This document shows, piece after piece, positions 1 to 7,921 of a DNA stretch of 64,000 bases. The stretch is from positions 1 to 64,000 of the forward strand of contig JAUVXW010000023.1 in NCBI GenBank assembly GCA_030603385.1. Reading direction: 5' to 3'. How positions within the stretch are numbered: position 1 is the stretch's first letter; every line of letters begins with the position of its first letter. A program made the translations under genes and the position numbers. The notes under the pieces were generated by a model. The model saw nothing but the letters and a program-made list of their open reading frames with translations. It did not search any database and was not told the origin of the DNA. The DNA comes from Promethearchaeota archaeon (lineage in GTDB: Archaea > Asgardarchaeota > Lokiarchaeia > Sigyniarchaeales > SOKP01).

Positions 1-2
1 AT

Positions 3-104
3 AGATTTGATAAGGATTTGATATTTCTAAGAAAATATTATTTCTATGTTAAAGATGCATTTAGTAAATTTGATTTTTATCAAGATATTTTAAAATCAGA
101 TTGA
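3..104 (+). CDS. C-terminal end of an unidentified protein (partial)
   Basis: An open frame enters from the left edge and ends at TGA 102-104 after 33 codons. The residues are aromatic and charged (ending FYQDILKSD) and show no motif I recognise. The start lies outside the window. In DNA this AT-rich a 33-codon frame can occur by chance, so it is listed only as a possible gene end. A small gene follows 50 bases later on the same strand. Confidence 0.3.
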   Translation, partial: RFDKDLIFLRKYYFYVKDAFSKFDFYQDILKSD

Positions 105-153
105 ATGAAGAATTGGAATTTAAACTTTAATAATTAAGAGGTGTTTATTTTAT

Positions 154-306
154 TTGAAGATATCATTAGAATCACTTGAGATTGCATGGGATTTCTTAGA
201 AAAGAAAGAGTTTTTTGATAGGCTTGGTTTTGAGTTAGTTGGTATTAATGATATCACTAATGAGGAAATTTACCATGTAATGCAAAAGAAGAATGGAACT
301 TTTTGA
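154..306 (+). CDS. Small hypothetical protein, 50 aa
   Basis: The frame starts with TTG and is preceded by a clear Shine-Dalgarno core GAGGTG (138-143) with a 10-nt gap. The same gap is seen before other starts in this window (gcvH, ferredoxin). The predicted protein is soluble and helical, with an amphipathic first half (SLEIAWDFLEKKEFF). I recognise no family. The ribosome binding site is the main support; the gene could also be the surviving end of a longer one. Confidence 0.45.
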   Translation: MKISLESLEIAWDFLEKKEFFDRLGFELVGINDITNEEIYHVMQKKNGTF

Positions 307-364
307 ATGAATGATATATAATGATATTACCTCTTTTTGTCGCTTATCTGTTAAATGGAAAGGA

Positions 365-516
365 TTTTTTTACCTCTAAGGTAAAAAATTCACGCGCGTA
401 TGGATAACGTATATATGGAAAATATGCGCCCTCCGGGAATTGAACCTCAGGTATATATAATATCCATACCAACACAAATAATTTTTTACCTTTGTGTTGC
501 TAAAGGTAAAAAATTC
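365..516. repeat. Paired-hairpin element enclosing a tRNA 3'-end-like segment
   Basis: Two hairpins share the arms TTTTTTACC and GGTAAAAAA: one at 366-388 (9-10 bp, short loop) and one at 482-513 (12 bp, 8-nt loop). Between them the minus strand reads GGTTCAATTCCC (435-446), an exact B-box-like T-loop, followed by GGAGGGCGCA as in a tRNA acceptor end. The 5' T-stem strand does not pair, and no matching 5' acceptor strand is present, so this is not an intact tRNA. GTATGGATA and TATCCATAC form a further inverted repeat. It may be a small non-autonomous element or an attachment-site remnant. Confidence 0.4.
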
Positions 517-671
517 TAAATTAGTGATAAATATATCTCCCATTAAATCATTTATCCGAAATGCAAAATACATATAAAAAAGAATGATGTTGGGAATCAT
601 AACTAAATAAGAGTTTGATCGAATAAAGTATTAGATATTATTTTTGAACTAAGATTAATTTAAATTAATAA

Positions 672-1484
672 TTGACTAATATTATAATAAAAAACACAAA
701 GATATCATTAATAAGTGAGATGAAATCTTCAGATAGAAAAAAAGTAAGTGAGATGATATCTTCTGATAAAGCAAAAATAAAAGATTTAATCGATGAGACT
801 GTTAGGATATTATATTTTATGTCAAATTCTGAAGAATATGATATTGGCAGGTTTATAGGAATTACTCAAAAACCAGCTTACAAGATTTTAATAATAATTA
901 AGATTTTTTTATATGCTTGGTTGTTATTCTCTTTTATTTTTTTACCATTAATGGGGAAAAAGGATTTAATTGTTGATGAAATAATCCTTACTATTTATTT
1001 TTTTATTCAGACATTTAGTTTTCAATATTTTGGATATAGTTTGTCAATATATTCAATTAAGAGAAAAAGATTTCTTAAATATCAAAAACAAATGATCCTT
1101 ATCATTAATAATAGAAATATACATAATCTTATTCAGCAGAACAAAGAATTAGATGCTCAAATTAGACTTCTTAATCAAAAAATTGATTACATTATAAAAA
1201 TATTGAAGACCCCCTTGGATTTTCTAAAATCCTATCAAATTATAGGGTTCCTGAGTTTAATAATTCCTTTACTTACTTTTTTATTTCAAAATATTATTTT
1301 ATCTATAGATATTTTGTCATATGTGATTAATCTTATCACTTTAGTTATTGTATTCTTATTATTATATGTTTTTCCTTTAGCTACGTTTTGGAAACAAAAA
1401 GATTTTAAAGGGTATAGAGGTAAATTAAGAGAAAATTTTGATAAGATTAGAAGGATTCAATCTAGGAATATTGTTGTTTTATAG
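672..1484 (+). CDS. Hypothetical membrane protein, four predicted TM helices
   Basis: The 270-aa protein has a charged N-terminal stretch of about 65 residues with a repeated phrase (EMKSSDRKKVSEMISSDKAK). Two hydrophobic helices follow near 73-125, then a Lys/Gln-rich coiled-coil-like segment near 150-180, then two more helices near 190-240. The start used is TTG; an in-frame ATG at 720 is a fair alternative, since AAGTGAG lies just upstream. I recognise no family. The layout of a helix pair, coiled coil and second helix pair suggests a membrane-anchored structural or sensor protein, but that is inference. Confidence 0.6.
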   Translation: MTNIIIKNTKISLISEMKSSDRKKVSEMISSDKAKIKDLIDETVRILYFMSNSEEYDIGRFIGITQKPAYKILIIIKIFLYAWLLFSFIFLPLMGKKDLIVDEIILTIYFFIQTFSFQYFGYSLSIYSIKRKRFLKYQKQMILIINNRNIHNLIQQNKELDAQIRLLNQKIDYIIKILKTPLDFLKSYQIIGFLSLIIPLLTFLFQNIILSIDILSYVINLITLVIVFLLLYVFPLATFWKQKDFKGYRGKLRENFDKIRRIQSRNIVVL

Positions 1485-2184
1485 ATTGGATTTCTTCATT
1501 TCATGAGAATTGAAATTTCATTCAAATTAAATTGATGTAATTTTTTTAACAACGGCGGGTTTTTTAATTTAATTTTTATAATTTATAGCGCAGGAAAAGA
1601 TCTTTAAATTTAATATGTAGATAAAGTAAAAGTGTTATGGATTTTAATTTTCTTAAAAATCGAATTTCCACTGCAACCCTCGAATTATTACCACCTTGAT
1701 AAATTATCTTGATCCACTTTCTTTTTATATCATTCTTATCTCATTAATTCTAGAAAAAGATAATTTTGTAGTAACTTGAACAAAATAGTGATTTTTATCA
1801 CATACTTTTTTGTATGTAAATATGGCCTCTTAAAATTTTAGCTCTTTCTCGACATAATTCTGAAAATTAAAATATCTAATATTTATCTCTATTTTGCATG
1901 ACTATTCTATCTAACTTTCTATAATAATTCTTTTTTGTCGATATCATTGTCTAACTTTAGTGAGAGCTCTCACTACCGCTGAGAGTCTTTATAAAGAAGT
2001 TTCCATTTTTACCAATTTTTTTTTCCATCACCACAAAGACGATGGGGAAATTCTCCAGTGGAAAAAAAGGAGTGTGCAAAAAAGTGATAATGGCCTAATA
2101 ATTGAGGAAAAATGATTGATAAGATTTATTAGTTGTTCCGACATAATAACCTTATTAACCAAAAAGAAAGAGTATTAACTATTT
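1485..2184. other. 700-bp intergenic region without a supported gene
   Basis: No convincing coding frame is seen on either strand. It holds a GC-rich to T-rich stretch (ACGGCGGGTTTTTTAA near 1552) that could end transcription of the preceding gene, and a palindrome plus TATA-like site listed separately. It also holds an SD-like GGAG near 2070 followed only by very short frames. A small non-coding RNA from the 1987 TATA-like site is possible but unproven. Confidence 0.5.
1959..1996 (+). promoter_or_regulatory. Palindromic operator-like site next to a TATA-like box
   Basis: AGTGAGAGCTCTCACT (1959-1974) is a perfect 16-bp palindrome. Thirteen bases after its first half-site core a third TGAGAG half-site appears (1980-1985), followed at once by CTTTATAAAG (1987-1996), a symmetric TATA-like box. 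The spacing looks like a repressor or activator site beside an archaeal promoter. No gene of reasonable size starts downstream on either strand, so the product, if any, is unknown. Confidence 0.4.
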
Positions 2185-2472
2185 TCATTCTTCACGCCAC
2201 GTGTATTTACACTTTACACATCTAAAAAAATGAGTACTTGGCTCATCAGAGCTTCTAATTTGTGTATGCCAAGTTTCAGCTTCCTTATGTTGACATTTAG
2301 GGCATATTCTTTTAACTATTGGATGAATAGAAATTTTATCTTCTTTGTTAACTATTATCAGATTTTTTTCTAAAGCTTCTTTCTTCTTCTGAACACTTTC
2401 ATGATCTATTGAAGTGTCTAGATTTTCTTGATAGCCACACTTACATGCAAGATAAAAGAATTTGAATTTCAA
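2185..2472 (-). CDS. Transcription factor S (TFS/TFIIS-like) with shortened N-terminal zinc knuckle
   Basis: The C-terminal half is a TFIIS-type zinc ribbon with CPKC near 57-60 and CVKC near 84-87. It includes the acidic pair in RSSDEPST that family members use to stimulate RNA cleavage by backtracked RNA polymerase. Usual TFS proteins are about 105 aa and begin with a full zinc ribbon (MKFCPxCG). Here the 95-aa protein starts at TTG and keeps only the second knuckle (CKCGY); a stop lies seven codons upstream. It may be a divergent paralogue with one zinc site lost, or a gene with a damaged 5' end. Confidence 0.8.
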   Translation of the reverse strand: MKFKFFYLACKCGYQENLDTSIDHESVQKKKEALEKNLIIVNKEDKISIHPIVKRICPKCQHKEAETWHTQIRSSDEPSTHFFRCVKCKYTWREE

Positions 2473-2591
2473 TTCATAGAAATAGTGTCATTAGTGTGGT
2501 ATAATTTCATAAAAACGATCTAGTTTGGGTAGTTTTCTTTAAATACTTCTGTTCCAATAGTCTAACAAAATCAAAAAATATTATTGAGAAT

Positions 2592-3044
2592 ATGCGAAAC
2601 ACTCAAAAAAAAATACTAATAATATCCCTTGTAGTAGTAAGTGTAATTTTAGGGTTTACAATGAGCGAAATCTTTAACTCACAGCCTATCAAAATTCAGA
2701 AGCATGATTTAGTGAAAATAGATTATCAAATGTGGGAATCAGACAAATACAGAGATCATGACATTCTCAATCCTTTATTCGATGATATAATATGGATTAC
2801 TGTGATTCCAATTACCGAAAACTCTTCTTCGGGACTAATCTTAGGACTATATAATAACCTTGTAGGGAAAAAGAAATTTTATGAAAGTGAATTAATATGG
2901 CTAGATAAATGCATTGACCAAGATCGTAATGGAATTGATGATATCACAGGAGATGTCGCCTTAAGTTATGGAAACAGCACAGATCAATATTTTAACACTT
3001 GTCTGATGATTAAATTTAAAGTACTTGATATTCAAAAAACTTAA
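2592..3044 (+). CDS. Membrane-anchored extracellular protein, possibly FKBP-like
   Basis: One TM helix lies at residues 7-25, followed by an outward-facing domain of about 120 residues. The phrases KHDLVKIDYQMWE and GLYNNLVGKKKFYE resemble degenerate FKBP-type prolyl isomerase strands (GD-V-V-Y and I-G---L-GMK-G). DQDRNGIDDITG has the spacing of a calcium-binding EF-hand or dockerin loop. The catalytic aromatic set of FKBPs is not evident, so a binding or structural role is as likely. A TATA-like CTTTAAATAC stands near 2538. The family assignment is inference from short phrases. Confidence 0.5.
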   Translation: MRNTQKKILIISLVVVSVILGFTMSEIFNSQPIKIQKHDLVKIDYQMWESDKYRDHDILNPLFDDIIWITVIPITENSSSGLILGLYNNLVGKKKFYESELIWLDKCIDQDRNGIDDITGDVALSYGNSTDQYFNTCLMIKFKVLDIQKT

Positions 3045-3141
3045 GTGATATTTACAAGCAATGTTGACAACAGTATAAAGCCTACTCATTTGCAATTTTT
3101 AGTCGTATTAAGTATCTTTTTACGTTAGTATTAAAATAAAA

Positions 3142-3606
3142 TTAGGGTAATGTTTTATTCTTAATTTTTTCTTTTAATCCTTTTAATGCTTTCGACCATG
3201 CATTTTCAAAATAATTACGGGCTTCCTGCCATTCTGAATCCTTTTTCCAGCCTGTATGGAATAAATGAATAATTGTCTTATTTGGTTTATTTGTATTATG
3301 AGTAAAAAAAACAATCACATGTGTAAGAGGATTAGCGATATTCATAAAAGATTTGAATTGAATAGGCCCTTTCCAGTCAAATGAAATGAATTTGTTCTTC
3401 TCAATCCCAGTAATTTTGCAACCAATAGTACTATTGTTTTTTCTGTTTTCAGGTTTCCAGTAAAGTTCATATTTCCCACCAATTTTAGGTTCTACTTCAG
3501 CTTTTTCAGTTAACCATCTCTCTAATAAATCATTTATAGTAAACAGTTTAAAAGCTATATTTACATTACAATCTAATTCTTCTCTAATCAGAATGATGTT
3601 TTCCAT
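3142..3606 (-). CDS. SRPBCC/AHSA1-domain protein
   Basis: The whole 154-aa protein fits the START-like AHSA1 fold. It has an opening strand followed by a helix with the LLERWLTEKAEVEPKIGGKYEL signature region (the W and the G-G-Y are typical). A central strand (ISFDWKGP) and a long C-terminal helix (ARNYFENAWSKALKGLKEKI) complete it. Family members bind small hydrophobic ligands or act as Hsp90 co-chaperone-like proteins. No ligand can be inferred. The ATG start is clear, and the gene stands alone between oppositely directed genes. Confidence 0.75.
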   Translation of the reverse strand: MENIILIREELDCNVNIAFKLFTINDLLERWLTEKAEVEPKIGGKYELYWKPENRKNNSTIGCKITGIEKNKFISFDWKGPIQFKSFMNIANPLTHVIVFFTHNTNKPNKTIIHLFHTGWKKDSEWQEARNYFENAWSKALKGLKEKIKNKTLP

Positions 3607-3754
3607 TTTCTATTATCCTTTGAATATTCACTCAATTTTTTTTTTTTTTTTATAATAAATATAATAAAATGATTTCTTATAAGCCTACAAAGAAAATTTT
3701 TTAAGAAAAGAAACGAATTATAGATCAATATAGGATAAGTTACCCTATCCCCAT

Positions 3755-4435
3755 TTGATAATTTTGTCACAAAAAAATTCTGAAGATAGCATTCTGACCA
3801 AACAAATACAAGATATTTCAGTTAAAAATAATGAATCAGAAGAGAATGAGATAGAAAGAGAAAATTCTTCCGTTTGGCTTGAGAAGGAATCTTTTCGAAT
3901 TGCTTTAATTAGCACATTTACAGCATTAGCAATTGTATTGGGATATTTATTGGCATATATACCTAATATAGAGTTATTTACTCTTACAATTTTTTTATCA
4001 GGTTTTATCTTAGGGAAAAGAGATGGAATGATTGTTGGGTTTTTAAGTTCATTAATTTTTTGTTTTTTCAATCCCCTTGGCGCTTCTCCTTTACCACTTT
4101 TAGCTTTTCAATTAACACATTATTCATTAACAGGATTATTAGGAGCATTGACTAATGACGTTCTAAATAAAAGGAGTTTCTTTACATTCGACGAAGATTT
4201 ATATAAAGTCCCTGTGATGGTTATATTTGGAATTCTAGGAGCTATAATTACTATTAGTTTTCAAGTTTTTTCATCTCTAGTCAATGTTTTTACATTTTAT
4301 GATTCAATCGAAGAATTTTTGCCATATTTCGTTATTGGAATCCCTTTTACAATAACACACATTATTGGGAATACACTTGGATTTATTTTCATTTTACCTG
4401 GATTAATCTATCTAGTTCATAATATGGTTTGTTAA
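3755..4435 (+). CDS. ECF transporter substrate-binding (S) component
   Basis: After a hydrophilic N-terminus of about 45 residues the protein has five to six TM helices. Its motifs (ISTFTALAIVLGYLLAYIPNIEL, then FLSGFILGKRDGMIVGFLSSLI, then NPLGASPLPLLAFQ) match integral S components of energy-coupling factor vitamin transporters. The substrate cannot be read from the sequence, and no A or T component genes are nearby, so a shared energising module elsewhere is expected. No ATG is available near the 5' end; TTG at 3755 or 3764 must serve as start. Confidence 0.7.
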   Translation: MIILSQKNSEDSILTKQIQDISVKNNESEENEIERENSSVWLEKESFRIALISTFTALAIVLGYLLAYIPNIELFTLTIFLSGFILGKRDGMIVGFLSSLIFCFFNPLGASPLPLLAFQLTHYSLTGLLGALTNDVLNKRSFFTFDEDLYKVPVMVIFGILGAIITISFQVFSSLVNVFTFYDSIEEFLPYFVIGIPFTITHIIGNTLGFIFILPGLIYLVHNMVC

Positions 4436-4441
4436 TATAGC

Positions 4442-4594
4442 TTAAAAAATAGCAAGTAAAGCTATAGTAGAAGGGAACATCATTACAATTAAGATTATTA
4501 GCCAAATAATTATGCATCTACTCCTTTTTTTCTCATCTTAATTATTCTCATCAATTTCAATATCATCTAGTTCTCTATTCAGATTGGAGTCCAT
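4442..4594 (-). pseudogene. Small tail-anchored-like ORF interrupted by an in-frame TAA
   Basis: From ATG 4594 the frame encodes an acidic 18-residue peptide (MDSNLNRELDDIEIDENN), then TAA (4540-4538). The same frame continues with a basic stretch and one strong TM helix (IIIWLIILIVMMF...) to TAA at 4442. An SD-like AAAGGAG (about 4521-4527) sits just before the hydrophobic part, followed by ATA/ATT codons but no in-frame ATG, GTG or TTG. It may be a nonsense-mutated tail-anchored protein, or two tiny genes with the second using a non-standard start. It lies downstream of rpl15, where secY often stands in archaea. Confidence 0.35.
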
Positions 4595-4668
4595 TTTATC
4601 ATCAATAAAAAGTAAATATGTCGTAAAATTTAATCTAAGAAGTAGATATTAAAATTAAATTGAATCAA

Positions 4669-5148
4669 TTATTTTATTTCGGAGAGTAAATTAATATTTC
4701 CCCCAGCTGCTTCGATTTTCTCAACAGCTCTTTTGGAGGCATTTTTAACAGTTATATTAATCCTTTTATTAATTTCTCCACGCCCCAATACTTTCTGTAT
4801 ATTAATCTCATTTAAATTAATACTGTAGGTATTTCCAGATTTAGAAGCCTTTTTTTCTATAACTAAAGCTTCGATTTTATGATCCAAATCTTTAATATTT
4901 AGAGTATTTACTTGATAAATTCGGGTTATATCTTGAGGTCTCTTAAAACCTTTTTTTTCGAAATCCCAATCAGGATCTGGAAATCCTAATTCTTTTTGTT
5001 TTAAGTAATAACTTTTTTTACTTTTTTTCCATTGAGTCGTTTTGCCCCTCCCAGCGCGTTGTCCAGATTTCCTATGCTGTCCCACTCTACCATACCCATG
5101 TGTTCTCGTGCCTCTCATTTTTCTTACTTTTCTATCATGATTTCTCAT
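4669..5148 (-). CDS. rpl15: 50S ribosomal protein L15 (uL15)
   Basis: The 159-aa protein starts with the archaeal/eukaryotic uL15 signature RGTRTHGYGRVGQHRKSGQ and the basic GRGKTTQWKK tail of that loop. The C-terminal NASKRAVEKIEAAGGNI is the usual end of the family. It is the last gene of the ribosomal operon seen here. The commonly following secY is absent; only an interrupted small ORF lies downstream before an opposite-strand gene. Confidence 0.97.
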   Translation of the reverse strand: MRNHDRKVRKMRGTRTHGYGRVGQHRKSGQRAGRGKTTQWKKSKKSYYLKQKELGFPDPDWDFEKKGFKRPQDITRIYQVNTLNIKDLDHKIEALVIEKKASKSGNTYSINLNEINIQKVLGRGEINKRINITVKNASKRAVEKIEAAGGNINLLSEIK

Positions 5149-5168
5149 TTGTTTCCTTCACCTACTCA

Positions 5169-5693
5169 TTATAACATTTTATAAATTAAATCATTTATGT
5201 AATGCCCAACATATCCAAGTGTACCACCTTCAGCGTAATGTTTTTTTATTGTACCTCGATATCCTTTTCTTGGGGGGTGTAAGCGGAATACAGGTTTAAT
5301 TTTATATATTTCTTTTTCTCGAAATTGTATCTCTCCATTAAGCAATGCTTTTGAAAGTTCTTTAAACGTTTTAAAATCTGTTAAGTTTTTTAAATGCTCT
5401 TCTGTGAGTGGTTTATTCCCCTCAACCCTTCCCCTTACTCTTAATAACCTAACTAATGTTTTATCATCAATTTCTCCATATGTTATATAATCTTTACATT
5501 TTATAAGCATTCCTCTATAGCTCTTTGTTCCCCAAATGAGAACACCATGATTTACTTTATGCATTCTAAGCATTTTAAGAGTGTCAAGATTTTTGCGCTT
5601 CATACCAGGTGCCCCTCTTATACGAATTGCAAAGTAGAGCTTTGGGACATATTCAGTTTCTTTTGACTTGATTTTTTTTTTTGCCATTGCCAT
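5169..5693 (-). CDS. rpl30: 50S ribosomal protein L30 (uL30)
   Basis: FAIRIRGAPGMKRKNLDTL and LRMHKVNHGVLIWGT identify uL30 in its long archaeal/eukaryotic form. The reading frame is open further upstream (to 5741, overlapping rps5), but ATG at 5693 is preferred because GGTG stands five bases before it. That gives a protein starting MAMAKKKIKSK, about 174 aa. An ATG at 5708 is the next best choice. It follows rps5 and precedes rpl15, the usual archaeal order. Confidence 0.95.
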   Translation of the reverse strand: MAMAKKKIKSKETEYVPKLYFAIRIRGAPGMKRKNLDTLKMLRMHKVNHGVLIWGTKSYRGMLIKCKDYITYGEIDDKTLVRLLRVRGRVEGNKPLTEEHLKNLTDFKTFKELSKALLNGEIQFREKEIYKIKPVFRLHPPRKGYRGTIKKHYAEGGTLGYVGHYINDLIYKML

Positions 5694-5712
5694 ATTAGCA
5701 CCACTCATTTTC

Positions 5713-6327
5713 TTATATATTAAAGTTAAATTTATGAGCATTTTTTAAGGCATCATAAGTTGCCTTTACAAGGTTTTCACTTGTTCGAGTATCACCAAAT
5801 GTTTTACTCCAGATATCTTCAATTCCACATAATCTTAAAACTTGTTTTACCTTATCAGCACATGCTAATCCCACACCAACAGGGGCTGGAATAAGTTGTA
5901 TCCGAACTGAACCACATTTACCTTTTACTCTAAAAGGAATACTATGAGTTCCCCCACATCCGCATTCTTTGCTTCCACAACCTCTAAGTACCGGTATGAT
6001 AGAAAGTTTAGCTTTGTCGATTGCTTTCCTTATTGCCGGTCCAACTTCACGGCTCTTACCTGAGCTAATACCAATAAATCCGTCAGTTCCTACGATTACA
6101 ACAGCTTTGAATTTGCTACGTTGGCCACTAGCTGTCATTTGTTGAACCATAGCAATATTTATGACATCTTCTTTGATCTGTGGAAGTAATGTATTAATGA
6201 TTTCTTTTTCCTTTACTACTAGATTATTTTGATAAATTTTATCTAAAGTAATTAGACCTTGTTTTACAAGTTCACCCAGTCGTGTTTTTGGGAGCCATTC
6301 TTCTTCATTCTTTCTTAATCGACTCAT
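5713..6327 (-). CDS. rps5: 30S ribosomal protein S5 (uS5)
   Basis: This 204-aa protein has the uS5 double-stranded RNA-binding region (MTASGQRSKFKAVVIVGT) and the archaeal ribosomal signature GCGSKECGCGGTHSIPFRVKGK. LIPAPVGVGLACADKVKQVL follows in the C-terminal domain. Two extra cysteines in the ECGCGG loop are normal for archaeal and eukaryotic members. It sits between rpl18 and rpl30, and the ATG start is unambiguous. Confidence 0.97.
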   Translation of the reverse strand: MSRLRKNEEEWLPKTRLGELVKQGLITLDKIYQNNLVVKEKEIINTLLPQIKEDVINIAMVQQMTASGQRSKFKAVVIVGTDGFIGISSGKSREVGPAIRKAIDKAKLSIIPVLRGCGSKECGCGGTHSIPFRVKGKCGSVRIQLIPAPVGVGLACADKVKQVLRLCGIEDIWSKTFGDTRTSENLVKATYDALKNAHKFNFNI

Positions 6328-6342
6328 TTTTAATCACATAAT

Positions 6343-6936
6343 TTAAGCATTATTTTCTATCTTTTTTATAGAATCTGAAAAAATCTGACTAATTTTCTGT
6401 GGATTTACTTTTTTTTGATTGAGATAACCAGAAAATATTTGCTCATAATTTTCTGGATCTTCTGATTTTAATTTTTTTGCGTAATTTTCAATATGAATAC
6501 CTTTTATTCTTTCCTCTATATTATCAGGAAAAAATTCTTCATGATACGGTATTTGTAATTCTGTATCTATTAATCCTTTACAAGCAGCTAGAACTCGATT
6601 TCTATGATAAAAAATACCGAGATCAAATATTGCTTCTTGGATGTTGTTCTTTTTTGCTCTTATTCCTGCTAAGTAACCTGTCAAATAAGATGCGGGGATA
6701 TTCCCAGTATTAGCGATCCATCCATAATTTGAAGATAATTCTTTAGAAAAAGCAGATATTAGAACTTTATCACCACCTAATTTGGATTGGACAATTTGAA
6801 TCCTTGTATGATTATTTGAAACTCTAATTACTACCCTTAACTTTCTTGATTTTAATAGCTTTAATCTCTTATGATAATCGGTTTTACCTTTAAATCGTCT
6901 TTGGGGTGGTCTTCTATATCTGGGTCCGCGTGCCAT
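6343..6936 (-). CDS. rpl18: 50S ribosomal protein L18 (uL18)
   Basis: The N-terminal MARGPRYRRPPQRRFKGKTDYHKRL is the archaeal uL18 start, which contacts 5S rRNA. LGGDKVLISAFSKEL and the AYLTGYLAGIRA-type helix (here SYLTGYLAGIRAKK) follow, and PYHEEFFP occurs near residue 135. The C-terminal 60 residues are longer and more charged than in bacterial L18, as expected for archaea. It is packed four bases after rpl19e and 16 before rps5. Confidence 0.96.
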   Translation of the reverse strand: MARGPRYRRPPQRRFKGKTDYHKRLKLLKSRKLRVVIRVSNNHTRIQIVQSKLGGDKVLISAFSKELSSNYGWIANTGNIPASYLTGYLAGIRAKKNNIQEAIFDLGIFYHRNRVLAACKGLIDTELQIPYHEEFFPDNIEERIKGIHIENYAKKLKSEDPENYEQIFSGYLNQKKVNPQKISQIFSDSIKKIENNA

Positions 6937-6939
6937 GTC

Positions 6940-7395
6940 CTATCTACCTCTTCTTATTAATTCCTTTTCTTTTATATATCGATTTAATTGGGCAACACTT
7001 GTGAACATTCCGCCTTTAGCATTTTTATATAATTTCCGATAATTTGCAACTGTGATTAGTTTTCTATCTCTTAATTTTCTCAATTCTCTTCTTAATGGGC
7101 GGATTCGCTTAATCCACGCTCTCTTTTTTGGTGTTCTTGCGTGCTTCGTTCCCTTCCTTTTTCCAAGGCCTCTCGCTCTTCCTTTCTTCTTTCTCTCATG
7201 TCGAACATTTTTTCTTTGCTTTGAGATACCTTTCTTATATTTCTTTTGAATTACTCCTTGCTTTATTAAATTGCGTATATCTTCACGTGTAATAGCAAGA
7301 GAGATATCTTCAACTAAATATGGATCAAAGTAAACTCTATTCTCCCCACACTTGAGAATCTCTGCAGCCATTCTTCTCTGTGGCTTTAAATTCAT
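6940..7395 (-). CDS. rpl19e: 50S ribosomal protein L19e (eL19)
   Basis: NLKPQRRMAAEILKCGENRVYFDP is the typical eL19 start. The central very basic tract (KKKGRARGLGKRKGTKHARTP, near 69-89) and WIKRIRPLRRELRKLRDR confirm the family, which has no bacterial counterpart. At 151 aa it is of normal archaeal length. It lies between rpl32e and rpl18. Confidence 0.97.
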   Translation of the reverse strand: MNLKPQRRMAAEILKCGENRVYFDPYLVEDISLAITREDIRNLIKQGVIQKKYKKGISKQRKNVRHERKKKGRARGLGKRKGTKHARTPKKRAWIKRIRPLRRELRKLRDRKLITVANYRKLYKNAKGGMFTSVAQLNRYIKEKELIRRGR

Positions 7396-7423
7396 TTTTA
7401 TGTTCCTCTAATTTTTCTTAATC

Positions 7424-7906
7424 TCATATAGAATCTTCTAAATCATCGATATCAATAAAATCTTCACTTTCTAAATCTGCTATAGGAGCCTCTGCCATTT
7501 TTTCTAACATTTCAATTTCTTTTTGTGAGACTCCAAGGTTTAATATTTTAAAACCTCTTCTTTGGCAATAATCTGTTAATACAATGCGCTTCTTAGCCCC
7601 TAATTTTCCAGAAATTTTTATTGCATGTTTATTTTTATTTAAATTTTTTAAATCATCAAATGTAAAAATTAATACTTCTATATACCCAGAAGGATGTAAC
7701 CCTCTAACTTTTTTTGGACCTCTGTACCCTATTGTTGGAGATTTGACACCTGATTTCTTTTTCTCTCGAGTTTTTGAGTCAATACCCCTTGCTTTCCTCC
7801 AAGAATCCTTTACTCTTTTATATCTCCAGGATTCAACTCGCCTGAAAGACGGTCTTTTTTTACTCATCTTTTTCCTCAGTTTCATCAATCTCTTATCTTG
7901 AACCAC
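7424..7906 (-). CDS. rpl32e: 50S ribosomal protein L32e (eL32) with acidic C-terminal tail
   Basis: KRPSFRRVESWRYKRVKDSWRKA and the short motif VRGLHPSGYIEVLIF identify eL32. The start is GTG, supported by GAGG eight bases upstream. The last 30 residues are strongly acidic (ESEDFIDIDDLEDSI), which is beyond the usual family core. Similar acidic extensions occur on S19 and S3 in this operon. Confidence 0.96.
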   Translation of the reverse strand: MVQDKRLMKLRKKMSKKRPSFRRVESWRYKRVKDSWRKARGIDSKTREKKKSGVKSPTIGYRGPKKVRGLHPSGYIEVLIFTFDDLKNLNKNKHAIKISGKLGAKKRIVLTDYCQRRGFKILNLGVSQKEIEMLEKMAEAPIADLESEDFIDIDDLEDSI

Positions 7907-7921
7907 AATGAAAACCTCATT

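Noticed and set aside
365..516. Split or intron-bearing tRNA gene
   Set aside because: The T-stem does not pair, and no matching 5' acceptor strand or anticodon arm is found on either strand nearby.
376..600. Minus-strand 74-codon open frame
   Set aside because: It runs through the twin-hairpin element and tRNA-like segment; the composition reflects inverted repeats rather than protein coding.
4436..4668. A secY gene after rpl15
   Set aside because: Only about 230 bases are available before an opposite-strand gene, far too short for SecY.
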